Shown here: positions 8,590 to 17,463 of the stretch, one piece after another | Layout: the number at the start of each line of letters is the position of its first letter | Numbering within the stretch: the first letter of the stretch is position 1 | NCBI GenBank assembly: GCA_964020055.1 | Contig: OZ026533.1 | Span: 248,001 to 312,000 of the forward strand | Direction of reading: 5' to 3' | Source of the DNA: G964020055 sp964020055 | Lineage (GTDB): Bacteria > Pseudomonadota > Alphaproteobacteria > WRAU01 > Hepatincolaceae | Length of the DNA: 64,000 nt | The notes under the pieces: model-generated | What the model saw: the letters and a program-made list of their open reading frames with translations, nothing else | Database searches by the model: none | Told to the model about the DNA's origin: nothing | Made by a program: the position numbers and the translations under genes

Positions 8590-8694
8590 TTAATTACACT
8601 TTTTTATAGAAAAACTTTTTTTATTATGAAAATAAGTCATGATATTTATTGTCATTACAAATACAATACCAAAAATAATATCATATAGAGTCAT
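8590..8694 (-). CDS. 34-residue membrane peptide, probable shortened paralogue
   Basis: This frame encodes one hydrophobic helix and ends SIKKCN, similar to the ILKKDN end of the 95-residue membrane protein at 7760-8047. It is followed by the second copy of the repeated terminator, as the larger paralogue is by the first. It starts about 6 bases after the stop of the broken peptide gene at 8700-8880. There is no convincing ribosome binding site, so it may be translated by coupling or may be a remnant. Confidence 0.35.
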   Translation of the reverse strand: MTLYDIIFGIVFVMTINIMTYFHNKKSFSIKKCN

Positions 8695-8699
8695 ATATT

Positions 8700-8880
8700 T
8701 TAATTCCAGATTTTTTGGATAATAATTTCAGCAGCACCAATACCAGCCAGTATTGCATGTTTTCCTATACAAGAAATTTCAGCCTTTCCTCTTGTAAGGC
8801 CATAGCAGCTCCACCTGCAGAACCAGTACCAACATTTTCTATAAAATCACTTGTACTCCATTTTCCGGTATCTTTACTAC
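8700..8880 (-). pseudogene. Remnant of a Gly/Ala-rich small peptide gene
   Basis: On the minus strand two frames join to read WSTSDFIENVGTGSAGGAAM and, after a one-base shift, RGKAEISCIGKHAILAGIGA with an AEIIIQKIWN end. A glycine-rich hydrophobic core of this kind is typical of class II bacteriocins and colicin V-like peptides in general, but I cannot name a family and the leader is not recognisable. It occupies the same place relative to its membrane peptide as the gene at 8103-8390 does to its own. Confidence 0.4.
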
Positions 8881-9056
8881 ATAGATAGTAATGCTTTATA
8901 AGCTATATATAAAAGCTATATGATAATGTTGTATGCGTCAATTAATGTGTATTATTTTTTTGATATAAAGTTTTTCTTTATATTAAATACATTGATCTTT
9001 GATAAGAAATCTTATAATGTTTATAAACTAATAATTCCCAATATTGGTTTATAAAA

Positions 9057-10567
9057 ATGAAATTACAAATTGGTGGTGAGAAGCTATCTTATAATAATTC
9101 TTCCCAGAGAGTATTTGAAAATCTATCTTTTAGCATTTCAACTAATGAAAAAATAGGTTTAGTTGGTTTCAATGGCTGTGGTAAAAGCACATTGTTGAAA
9201 GCAATTTATAATAATGATTTTACAGAAGGAACTTTATCTTTTTCTAAATCATGTAATTTAGCCCATATTCAGCAAGATATATCTAATGAGGATGCTTGTT
9301 TATCTGTAGAAGATTTTTTATCTAAAGAGTATGAAAATTTTGATAAATGGCAATTTTCTATAATAATGCAAGAATTACAAATTGAAAATATAGATTTTAG
9401 CAAAATTATAAATACTTTTAGTGAAGGACAAAAAACTAAATTATTAATAGCTAAAGCCATATATAAACAACCTAATGTATTACTTTTAGATGAACCAAGT
9501 AATCATCTAGATATCACAACTATTATTTGGTTAGAAAATTTTTTAAAGTTATGGAATGGAAGCTTTATTTTAGTTTCACATGATGAGCGTTTATTAAATA
9601 ATGTAACTTCATCAACTTGGATTTTAAGAAATAAACATTTTTATAGTTTCAAATTATCTTTTATACAAGCTATTGAAAAATTAGAAGAGACAGATAATGC
9701 CAATATCCATACTTTTAGCTCAAAGTCTAAAGAAATTAATCGCTTAGAAAAAAGTGCAAAAAGACTTGCATATGGGGAAGAGAGCATCAAAGTAAGGGAC
9801 TTTCAAAAAAAGCAAAATCAATGCAAAAGAACATTGAAAAGAAAAAAGAAAACCTTGAAAAAGTTGATAATCAAATCAAATGGAGGTTTTCATTTAGCGG
9901 TGAAAAATTAAATGCTGATACCCTTATAGAAATAAATAATTTTGTTGTTCAAAATTCTACAGACAATCCATTATATAAAATATCTAGATTACATATTAAC
10001 CCATCAGAAAAAATTGCAATTTTAGGTAATAATGGTGTTGGGAAAACTACTTTTATAAAATCTTTATGGAATACTTATTGTGATAACAAAGATAAGAAAG
10101 ATATTTTTATACATTCTAAGTCTAAAATAGGTTATTTTGATCAAAACTTAAAACAAGTGAATATTTCCAAAAATTTATTAGATACTATTGAACAATATTT
10201 TAATGAAATAAAGGTTTCTATGTCTAGTGATAACATATTTAATAGTTTAATATCTTCAGGATTTAATTATGAAGAATTAAATAAACCATTTAGCGTATTA
10301 AGTTTAGGTGAAAAGTCTAGATTAATGTTTATATGTTTATCTTTATTACAAGCCAATTTTTTTATTTTAGATGAACCTACAAACTATTTAGATATTTATG
10401 GAAAACAGCAATTGAAAAAAGCTCTTCAAGACTTTCCAGGTGGGTGTCTAATTGTAAGCCATGATAGAGATTTGATAGAAAAAGTATGTAATAAATTCAT
10501 AGTAATTCACGATAATAAAGCTACAGAATTTTTAGATATACAAAAAGCTTATAAATTTTTCAAATAA
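9057..10567 (+). CDS. ABC-F family ATPase, two frames joined by a -1 shift
   Basis: Two overlapping frames (9057-9911 and 9821-10567) together encode one soluble ABC-F protein of about 500 residues with no membrane domain. ABC-F proteins bind the ribosome and relieve stalling or antibiotic binding. Domain 1 has Walker A GFNGCGKST, the signature FSEGQKTKL and Walker B LLLDEPSNHLD. The linker is broken at 9806-9812. Domain 2 has GNNGVGKTT, LSLGEKSRL and FILDEPTNYLD, followed by SHDRDLIEKVC. All ATPase motifs are intact in both halves. The break needs a -1 shift at A AAA AAG, in the right phase for ribosomal slippage. An MFS exporter follows after 26 bases, as in macrolide-resistance pairs, although the substrate is unknown here. 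Confidence 0.85.
9794..9837 (+). promoter_or_regulatory. Candidate programmed -1 frameshift site in the ABC-F gene
   Basis: The in-frame codons AAA AAG preceded by A form A AAA AAG at 9806-9812, the heptamer used by E. coli dnaX. A Shine-Dalgarno-like AAGGGA lies at 9794-9799. After a 5-base spacer, TCAATG (9818-9823) and CATTGA (9832-9837) can pair as a perfect 6-base-pair stem. The stem is weak, and a run of seven A residues is also a common place for transcript slippage, mutation and sequencing error. Confidence 0.45.
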
Positions 10568-10593
10568 ATGAATATAACTATGAAAGTAAAGCA

Positions 10594-11826
10594 ATGATTC
10601 TACAAGAATTAAAATCTAGATTTAATTTATTTAGAAATTATAATTATGCATTATTCACAACAAGCGGTTTGCTTGCAACTTTTGGTAATAGTTTGTTATA
10701 CATTACGATAACTTGGACTATGTTTTCAAAAACAAAGTCTGTAGGATCTGTTGCTATATTAATGTTATGTTTATGGTTACCTGGTATAATTTTTGGTCAA
10801 ATATTTGGTTTCATAGCAGATAGATACAACAGAAAATATCTTATTGTTCTATCTAATTTCGTAAGAGGGCTTGCAATTATTTTATATATTAGTTTGATAG
10901 GTTTTATTGATATTAATGTTTATTATTTAGCTCTTGTTTTGGGAATTTTTATGTCTTTTTACATGCCAGCTGCTTTACCTATGATAAAAGAAATTGTGCT
11001 TGAAAAAGACCTACTTATAGCTAATGCTACAATGGATATGCTTTATGAAATTGGTGGTGTTATAGCTATTGGAATGTCAGGTTGGTTATTATATGTTTTT
11101 GGAGACAAACTAACAATGTTACTTGGAGGTGTGTTTTTTTTAATAGCAGGTTTTTGTAATGTATTGATGCTTTATAAGCATGAAAAAATACCATCTACAA
11201 AAAATGATAATTTATTCATAATTTTTCTAAATGATTATAAATTAGCTTTTGAATATTTAAGTATAAATAAACATTTATTTTCTATATATATAATCCAAAT
11301 GTTAGTAATAATTTTGTTAAGCACGCTACCTATTATAATTATTCCATTTATTACAATTAACTTTAATGCAAATGCTAAAGATTTTGCTATTTTTGAAGGT
11401 TTATTTTCTATTGGGGTAATCTTTGGAAGTCTTATATCTCCTGCATTATGTAGATATATTGAAGTATTTGGTGTTTTATTTTTACAGGCAATTATATTAG
11501 CTGTTGGATTACTATTATTCTCACAAATAGATAATATATTATTAGCCGAAATAATTTATTTCTTTATTGGTTATACTATGTCATCTTGGGCAATTATTTT
11601 AACTCAAGCCCAAAATCTGACTGAAAATAAGATGCAAGGAAAAATGCAAGGAATATGTTATAGCATAAGCGGTATTTTTATATTGTTTTTAAACTTATTG
11701 ATAAATATTTATGAAAAAGAGATATCTATAAATACAATTTATATTATAGAAAGTGTATTTGCTATTTTAATGTTGATATTGGTTAGCTTTTCTTTTAAAT
11801 CATTAATAAGCAAAGAAGAAGTATAA
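10594..11826 (+). CDS. MFS transporter, drug-efflux-like
   Basis: This 410-residue inner-membrane protein has about twelve hydrophobic segments and the loop 2-3 motif of major facilitator exporters, seen as GFIADRYNRKYL near residues 70-81. The overall look (short N terminus, then FATTSGLLATFGN-like first helix and LPGIIFGQIFG) fits the MFS_3 / Mef-like group, which exports drugs or other small molecules by proton antiport. It starts 26 bases after the ABC-F gene on the same strand, so the two probably form an operon. The substrate cannot be told from sequence. The Shine-Dalgarno sequence before the ATG is weak (GAAAGTA). Confidence 0.85.
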   Translation: MILQELKSRFNLFRNYNYALFTTSGLLATFGNSLLYITITWTMFSKTKSVGSVAILMLCLWLPGIIFGQIFGFIADRYNRKYLIVLSNFVRGLAIILYISLIGFIDINVYYLALVLGIFMSFYMPAALPMIKEIVLEKDLLIANATMDMLYEIGGVIAIGMSGWLLYVFGDKLTMLLGGVFFLIAGFCNVLMLYKHEKIPSTKNDNLFIIFLNDYKLAFEYLSINKHLFSIYIIQMLVIILLSTLPIIIIPFITINFNANAKDFAIFEGLFSIGVIFGSLISPALCRYIEVFGVLFLQAIILAVGLLLFSQIDNILLAEIIYFFIGYTMSSWAIILTQAQNLTENKMQGKMQGICYSISGIFILFLNLLINIYEKEISINTIYIIESVFAILMLILVSFSFKSLISKEEV

Positions 11827-12329
11827 ATATTTAAAATCTATACATTTTTATGGCACTATTTACAATAATTGATTCTAATTTAGGGAAATCATAATTTGAA
11901 AAAAAATATATATAGGATATATATTTTTACACTAGATTAGTCTTTCTTACTAATATTGTAATGAAATAAAACTAGATAAAAAAATCTTCTTAACTATTTT
12001 TTATAACAGATATAAATCATCAATGATTTTGCTATATAACATCATATTTTTTATAATATTACAAATTATTATGGCTGTGCCTGGTTGCAAAAAAAATTTT
12101 ATGTGTTAAGTAAAATATTAATACTGTAAAAATATAAAAAGTATCATCTTTTTACATTAATTAAAAATAATTTTAATTTTTTAAACTTATATGTTGTTGC
12201 TTACTAACCATTGTAATAAAATAGTACTGAGTAAGAAAATTTTATAGATATTTGTTTAAACATGAATATAAAATTAGTAATACTTATAAATTACTGTGTA
12301 GTTTATATCTTTTATATGTGTGAGGTATC
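11827..12329. other. Gene-free spacer with weak internal repeats
   Basis: About 500 bases carry no supported gene. Two imperfect direct repeats are visible, CTTACTAATATTGTAATGA near 11946 and CTTACTAACCATTGTAATAA near 12199, each followed by a similar AT-rich tail. It could be the scar of a lost element or a long promoter region for the dehydrogenase gene. Confidence 0.35.
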
Positions 12330-13334
12330 ATGATTAAAGTTATTATGTACGATTCAAAAAAATATTTCCAAGATGTATTTTTAAAAAAAGCAGACGAATC
12401 TAAAATTTCAGTTCAATTTCATAGAGCTAACATCTCCCTTGATAATTTAGCATTATCAAAAGGATGTGATGTTGTATGTGTATTTGTAAACGATAATGTA
12501 ACAAGAGAAATATTAGAAATTCTTAAAGAAAATGGAGTTAAGCTTATAGCATTAAGATGTGCAGGTTTTAATAATGTAGACCTAAAAGCAGCTAAAGAGC
12601 TAGGAATACCCGTAGTAAGAGTACCACAATATTCTCCTTATGCTGTTGCAGAGCATGCTATAAGCTTACTTTGTACAGTTAATAGAAAAATACATCATGC
12701 TTACAATAGAGTTAGAGAAATGAATTTCGATATTTCTGGGCTTTTAGGTTTTGATTTATATAAAAAAACTATGGGAGTTGTAGGGACAGGTAAAATAGGT
12801 AAAATTTTTATTAATATATGTAAAGGTTTTGGCATGAATGTAATAGCTTATGATTTATACCCAGATCATAAAGCAGCTAAAGAAATAGGCTTTGAATATA
12901 CAGATTTAGATAATTTGTATAAAAATTCAGATATTATAGCATTACATTGTCCATCAAACCCTGAAAATTATCATATGATAAATAATCAATCTATTGCTAA
13001 AATGAAAGATGGAGTAGTTATAATTAATACAAGTAGAGGAAGACTTGTAAATACTAATGAATTAATGAAAAACTTAAAATCTGGTAAAATAGGCGCTGTA
13101 GGTTTAGATGTATATGAAGATGAAAACGGGTACTTCTTTGAAGATTATTCATCTGGAGCATGTATTGACGATGAAGTTTTATCTAGATTAATTAGTTTCA
13201 AAAATGTAATAATAACTTCTCATCAAGCCTTTTTTACAGTAGAGGCTTTGGATAATATAGCAGGGGTAACTTTAGATAACATTATGTTATATTTCGAAAA
13301 AGGAAGCTTAGAAAATGAAGTTATTGATATTTAA
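12330..13334 (+). CDS. ldhA: D-lactate dehydrogenase (2-hydroxyacid dehydrogenase family)
   Basis: The 334-residue enzyme should reduce pyruvate to D-lactate with NADH in the cytoplasm, giving fermentative NAD+ recycling. The Rossmann fold shows GVVGTGKIGK near residues 150-159. Catalytic residues of the family are present: Arg in NTSRGRLVN, Glu in the VYEDENGYFFED region, and His in TSHQAFFTVEA. The extended acidic loop before the last strand is typical of the LdhA/DdlD branch rather than of glycerate or phosphoglycerate dehydrogenases. A TGTGAGG stretch precedes the ATG. A strong terminator follows, and the gene seems to be transcribed alone. Confidence 0.9.
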   Translation: MIKVIMYDSKKYFQDVFLKKADESKISVQFHRANISLDNLALSKGCDVVCVFVNDNVTREILEILKENGVKLIALRCAGFNNVDLKAAKELGIPVVRVPQYSPYAVAEHAISLLCTVNRKIHHAYNRVREMNFDISGLLGFDLYKKTMGVVGTGKIGKIFINICKGFGMNVIAYDLYPDHKAAKEIGFEYTDLDNLYKNSDIIALHCPSNPENYHMINNQSIAKMKDGVVIINTSRGRLVNTNELMKNLKSGKIGAVGLDVYEDENGYFFEDYSSGACIDDEVLSRLISFKNVIITSHQAFFTVEALDNIAGVTLDNIMLYFEKGSLENEVIDI

Positions 13335-13414
13335 TAGTGTTAAATCAACTTTTTACTTGACGTAACACTACTAAAATGGAATAATATGAATTCCTTGTTT
13401 TTATTTTGTTTTGG

Positions 13415-13453
13415 GAGGATCCTTTTTTGTAAAAAGGAGGGTCCTCTTTTTTT
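13415..13453 (+). terminator. Terminator after the D-lactate dehydrogenase gene
   Basis: GAGGATCCTTTTT pairs with AAAAAGGAGGGTCCTC (with a mismatch and bulge), followed by seven T residues. It sits about 80 bases after the stop of ldhA. Confidence 0.8.
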
Positions 13454-13480
13454 AGGGTAAATTTTCTTTGTAATATTAAA

Positions 13481-13654
13481 TTAATATTCTTTGTCTTCCT
13501 TTTGTAGTTGATGACATATTTGCTGTTCTGTGATAGCTAGCATTTGTGATAACTGTGATTTTTCATAAAATTCTACTGCTTGATTAAATTGTTCTTTTAA
13601 AGATTTGTAACTATCGTATAAATTTTTTAAAATATTGCTATTATCTTCTTTCAT
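13481..13654 (-). CDS. Small coiled-coil protein of unknown function
   Basis: A 57-residue frame starts at the ATG at 13654, with AAGGA about 6 bases before it, which supports real translation. The product is predicted to be almost entirely helical and rich in Glu, Gln and Lys (for example SLKEQFNQAVEFYEKSQ). There is no signal peptide or known domain. It lies next to a phage-type repressor and could belong to the same accessory cassette. Confidence 0.55.
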   Translation of the reverse strand: MKEDNSNILKNLYDSYKSLKEQFNQAVEFYEKSQLSQMLAITEQQICHQLQKEDKEY

Positions 13655-13783
13655 TGAATTTCCTTATTTTTATTTTTTTAGAATTATTTAACATATTATG
13701 AACCAATAAGGATATATAAGCAATATAGATATAAGATAAAAAATTTTAAAATATTTATTTAAAAAATAAAAATATAATAATCA

Positions 13784-14437
13784 TTATATTTTTGAAATTT
13801 TTGCTTTTAAAGTTCCTATAATTTTAAGTTTCATCATATTTGTCAATTCTATATACCATGGATCATGAAGATGATTATGAGGAATTATTTTATATTTACT
13901 AGGTAATTTTTGAATATCACTAATATAAAATTCATTGTTGTAATAGAATGCATAAATACCATCTTCTATAACCTCATTTTCAGTTATATCAATAAATATA
14001 TAATCTCCATACCCTATTTTTGGTTTCATAGAGGTACCAAAATATTGTAAAGATATTAAATTTGAAGGTTCAGAGTTCGATATTTCTTTTATTATTTTTT
14101 TATTGATATACAGTTCTGAGCTAGGAACATCAAAAGTTTGTATAGTTTTTCCCTCTGAACTCTCAGAATATATTTTATTGTATAATTTTACTGATGCTAT
14201 ATCATCTATTTGTTTGTAATTAAAGTTTTGATTATTCCGATTTTCTATGTAAGCATTACTGATCAAATCTTCTGGTTTGCAGTTTAAAGCTTTTGATATT
14301 TTGTTTATATTATCTTGATTTAATCTTCTTGTACCATTTTCTAGTCTCATAATTTGAACTCTAGATATACCTGTTAGCTTTGATATATCAAATTGAGTCA
14401 TATTTTTATTTTTACGTATATGTTTAATATTATTCAT
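13784..14437 (-). CDS. XRE/S24 phage-type repressor, catalytic Lys missing
   Basis: An N-terminal helix-turn-helix (NMTQFDISKLTGISRVQIMRL) is joined to a C-terminal S24/LexA-like domain, the layout of phage CI repressors. I start it at the ATG at 14437, giving 217 residues and a normal HTH beginning; another in-frame ATG at 14467 adds ten residues. In the S24 domain the Ser motif GTSMKP is kept. The place of the catalytic Lys, normally in a K-R pair after the 'dg.fyi' strand, reads FYISDIQ, so self-cleavage is doubtful. It is divergent from a small Cro-like gene, as in a lambdoid switch. Confidence 0.85.
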   Translation of the reverse strand: MNNIKHIRKNKNMTQFDISKLTGISRVQIMRLENGTRRLNQDNINKISKALNCKPEDLISNAYIENRNNQNFNYKQIDDIASVKLYNKIYSESSEGKTIQTFDVPSSELYINKKIIKEISNSEPSNLISLQYFGTSMKPKIGYGDYIFIDITENEVIEDGIYAFYYNNEFYISDIQKLPSKYKIIPHNHLHDPWYIELTNMMKLKIIGTLKAKISKI

Positions 14438-14475
14438 TATATTGACTATTGTTCCTATTTGGTTCATAATATTAA

Positions 14476-14481
14476 TATAAT
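14476..14481 (+). promoter_or_regulatory. Possible -10 element of the Cro-like gene
   Basis: TATAAT lies between the divergent repressor and Cro-like genes, about 27 bases before the ATG at 14508. A TTGACT is present at 14442-14447 but is too far away for this -10; it is better spaced from TAATAT at 14467-14472. Which pair is used cannot be told. Confidence 0.3.
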
Positions 14482-14507
14482 AAAATAAAAAAAAGGATAA
14501 TTCAACT

Positions 14508-14765
14508 ATGTACTATGAAAAATTATTTTCAAACTTGTTTTTTAATATTCGTAACTTGAAAAAAATACTAACTTTTCAAAATAAGAAAAACAAAGAACTT
14601 CGTAACCTTTATGAAAAAAATAGGCAGAAAGTACCCCTGAAAATTATAGCTAGTATGCTAAATTGTTCTTTAGCTACAGCACATAATAAAATAAATGGAA
14701 AAACAATACTGAGAGATCATGAATTTGAAAAATTATTAAATTTTTATAATAATATAAAAATCTAA
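14508..14765 (+). CDS. Small Cro-like DNA-binding protein
   Basis: The 85-residue basic protein contains a probable helix-turn-helix (VPLKIIASMLNCSLATAHNK, about residues 44-63) preceded by a Lys-rich helix. AAGGA lies 11 bases before the ATG. Its position, divergent from an S24 repressor with a short shared control region, is that of Cro or CII in temperate phages. The family assignment rests on context and the HTH pattern; overall similarity is not obvious to me. Confidence 0.6.
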   Translation: MYYEKLFSNLFFNIRNLKKILTFQNKKNKELRNLYEKNRQKVPLKIIASMLNCSLATAHNKINGKTILRDHEFEKLLNFYNNIKI

Positions 14766-14776
14766 TAATACATTAT

Positions 14777-14806
14777 AAAACCAAATCTGATTATAGATTT
14801 GGTTTT
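14777..14806. terminator. Bidirectional terminator between convergent genes
   Basis: AAAACCAAATCT and AGATTTGGTTTT form a perfect 12-base-pair stem with a 6-base loop. A/T tracts on both sides suit termination of the Cro-like gene on the plus strand and of the lipoprotein gene on the minus strand. Confidence 0.85.
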
Positions 14807-14810
14807 ATAA

Positions 14811-15059
14811 TTATATATCTTTTTCATTTTGATCTTGGAAATATTTAACCTGACTGCATGGAAAGTTAGTAGTTATATCTTTATCTTTTTTATTGTCACC
14901 AAAAACCTGAATAGTACATTTTTGATTGTTATCCTCTTCTATAAGAGATTTAACACTATATTTATGAACAGTTATTCCTGATATATGTTTTATTTCTTTT
15001 TTTGTTGCACATCCAAAAAAAGATAAAGATACTAAAATTAATAGTAATATTTTCTTCAT
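14811..15059 (-). CDS. Small lipoprotein
   Basis: The 82-residue protein begins with a hydrophobic signal and a lipobox (SFFGC, Cys at residue 17), followed by ATKKEIKHISG. The mature part has two further Cys residues (QKC and FPC) that might form a disulfide. Small lipoproteins next to phage repressors are often superinfection-exclusion proteins, but this is only a contextual idea; no family is recognised. Confidence 0.7.
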   Translation of the reverse strand: MKKILLLILVSLSFFGCATKKEIKHISGITVHKYSVKSLIEEDNNQKCTIQVFGDNKKDKDITTNFPCSQVKYFQDQNEKDI

Positions 15060-15197
15060 CGATTACCTCAATATTATTAAGTACATGATATATCATAATA
15101 TTTATAAAAAATTATATCTATCAAATAAGGTTAAATATATCGTGTATAATAACTTAATTTATATTTAATATTTAATTTTAAGATTGGTTTATTTAGT

Positions 15198-15776
15198 ATG
15201 AAAATCATTTTAACAGGTACCTATTATAGTGGGAAAACAACTATCATAAAAAAATATAAAAATAATAAAAATATTAATATAATGGGTGAACTTGTTAGAT
15301 CTTTATCTTTGGAACCAAATTTTTATTTTAAATCAGATAAGGTGAATAATTATGCTTTCTCGGAATTTTCATTGGCATATTTGTATTACGGAATGGCTAA
15401 AGTGCAACATTTATTAGATAATAATAAACCATGGCTTTTTGATAGATGTATAGTAGATGTTTTGTATTATTTAAAATATTTTGAATTAGATAGTAATTTT
15501 TATATAAATAATCATTTATATGAGCAAGTATTAAGTTTAGTTACAGAATTGTCAGCTGATGGTTATTTTAGTGATACAACATTTTTGTTATTAAAACCAA
15601 TAAAAATAAAAGAAAATGATAATTTCAGAATGCAAGGACAAAAAGATCAAATTGGTATTTATAATATTGCCAAAATAATATTGGAAGATTTAAAATTATC
15701 TTTTTATGAAAAATATGCATATCAAGCATTAGAATACATAGAAAATATCATCAATAATAATATACAAAATAAGTGA
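15198..15776 (+). CDS. P-loop NTPase, nucleoside-kinase-like
   Basis: This 192-residue soluble protein starts with a Walker A motif (GTYYSGKTT, residues 7-15). WLFDRCIVDVLYYLKYF follows at about residue 83, matching the 'DR...D' lid of AAA_28/NadR-like and deoxynucleoside kinase-like ATPases. FLLLKPIKIKENDNFRMQG resembles the strand and lid that bind the second substrate. The likely activity is phosphoryl transfer to a small molecule or nucleotide; the substrate is unknown. Such genes are frequent in phages, and this one lies at the edge of the repressor cassette. Confidence 0.6.
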   Translation: MKIILTGTYYSGKTTIIKKYKNNKNINIMGELVRSLSLEPNFYFKSDKVNNYAFSEFSLAYLYYGMAKVQHLLDNNKPWLFDRCIVDVLYYLKYFELDSNFYINNHLYEQVLSLVTELSADGYFSDTTFLLLKPIKIKENDNFRMQGQKDQIGIYNIAKIILEDLKLSFYEKYAYQALEYIENIINNNIQNK

Positions 15777-15794
15777 CAGATCTGTGTTAATATT

Positions 15795-17444
15795 TTAACT
15801 AGTAAAAATAAACTGCATAAAAATTAGACCGTATAATATAATAAATATTATTAGCAAACTAAATACCATTATTGAAATATCAGCATATTTATTGTAAGGT
15901 ATTTTAGAAATAGTAGAATATATGTATCTACCACATAAACTAATATTATTAGTGTAGTTTATATTCATAATATGCTTCAATGTTGCATATATTGTAGATT
16001 TTACGTCAATACTAAAATTTTGTATTAAACTAAATATTTTTCTCTCTTTTCTGCATAATAATTTTTGTGCTAATAGAAATATAGCAATATTCATAAGAAT
16101 TATTTCTAACGAATGTAAAATTGTATCTTGATTTATTAATTTAAATGAAGGATAAAAGAAAGATGTCTGTAATACAAGTAATGCGAAGGCAAATAATGAT
16201 AATCTTCCTTTTTGAAAATCAATATTATGTGCTGTGTTTCTAAAATTTAATAATGAATATGGGATTTTTATACCAACATTCAAAGATACAGCAGCAGAAG
16301 ATATAAGCCAAAAATACATCATCCAAGTATAAGGTAAATTTTCAACTAAGTTCGAAATATGATTTTTAGAAATAAAACCTGAAGTAAATGGCGCTCCTAA
16401 TGCCTGTAAAGATGCAATAATTAATAAGATACCTAAAGGAGATTTGGCATTAATTGATCTACTTAATATATATAAATTAGTTGTCTTATAAGAATTTATC
16501 AATATAGCTACAATCATGAAAAAAATTATTTTATAATATACACCAGCATATACATATGATGTAACAATTCCTGCGTCAATAGAATTATTAACTTGTGAAA
16601 TTGCTATTATAGCAAGCCCTAATTGATGAATAATAGCATATCCTAATACTTTTCTTATGTTGGTTTCAATTAAACAGAAAAATATTGAATAAACTACAAG
16701 TATAATACCAATATAAATTAATATATTAAATCCAAAAAACATAGTAATTAGTATAAAAAAAGCGGTTTTAGTTGTATATATTGATAAGAAAATTGCAGAA
16801 ATAGGTGAACAACTACTATACCCATTAATTAACCAAGAAGATAAAGGGGGAATTCCAATATTTATTAAAATACCAGCTAGCATAAAATAAGAATATATAT
16901 TATTTAAATAAAAATTATCAATAGATAAGCTATTATATATAAAATAATATCCTGCAATACCAACCAATAGGCAACTTCCCGAAATTAAATGTATTATGAA
17001 ATACCTGATACCAGAATTATTAGATTGCAAATTAGATCCAACTTGTCCCAAAGAAACAATCATAGATCCTGATAAAGATAAAATTTCCCAAAAAACTAAC
17101 ATATAAATTAGATTAGTAGAAAAAATTGCTGCAATTGAAGATGCAAAATAAATCAATAATAGGCCTAACTCATTAGGTTTTAAAGATTTTGGTTGTATCA
17201 AAACGAAAAACATACCCATCAAAAAAGTTGTAATGAAAACTATTTCAGTTGAGGCCAAGCTACTTTTTATACCTGTTATGGAAGTAGATAAGTTAAAATA
17301 TTGATTATCAATAGCTAAAAAAGAAAAAATTAGTGCAGAAATAATAGACAACACTATAAACAAGTAATTATATCTATAGTTATTTAAAATAATAGATATA
17401 ATTCCAATTAGATATAAAGGTATTATTAAATATAAAGAAATCAT
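15795..17444 (-). CDS. Mrp antiporter MrpD/NuoL-M-N-type subunit (third copy)
   Basis: The 549-residue membrane protein has about fourteen helices and belongs to the proton-translocating family shared by complex I and Mrp antiporters. FWEILSLSGSMIVSLG (about residue 118) carries the conserved membrane Glu. The discontinuous-helix region is seen as GIPPLSSWLINGYSSCSPIS, and KVLGYAIIHQLGLAII is the helix-8-like segment. A long C-terminal extension of about 100 residues with one more helix sets it apart from the other two copies. It is the last gene of the eight-gene minus-strand mrp operon, 19 bases after the previous gene. Confidence 0.85.
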   Translation of the reverse strand: MISLYLIIPLYLIGIISIILNNYRYNYLFIVLSIISALIFSFLAIDNQYFNLSTSITGIKSSLASTEIVFITTFLMGMFFVLIQPKSLKPNELGLLLIYFASSIAAIFSTNLIYMLVFWEILSLSGSMIVSLGQVGSNLQSNNSGIRYFIIHLISGSCLLVGIAGYYFIYNSLSIDNFYLNNIYSYFMLAGILINIGIPPLSSWLINGYSSCSPISAIFLSIYTTKTAFFILITMFFGFNILIYIGIILVVYSIFFCLIETNIRKVLGYAIIHQLGLAIIAISQVNNSIDAGIVTSYVYAGVYYKIIFFMIVAILINSYKTTNLYILSRSINAKSPLGILLIIASLQALGAPFTSGFISKNHISNLVENLPYTWMMYFWLISSAAVSLNVGIKIPYSLLNFRNTAHNIDFQKGRLSLFAFALLVLQTSFFYPSFKLINQDTILHSLEIILMNIAIFLLAQKLLCRKERKIFSLIQNFSIDVKSTIYATLKHIMNINYTNNISLCGRYIYSTISKIPYNKYADISIMVFSLLIIFIILYGLIFMQFIFTS

Positions 17445-17463
17445 TATACAATCATCTTTTCTG

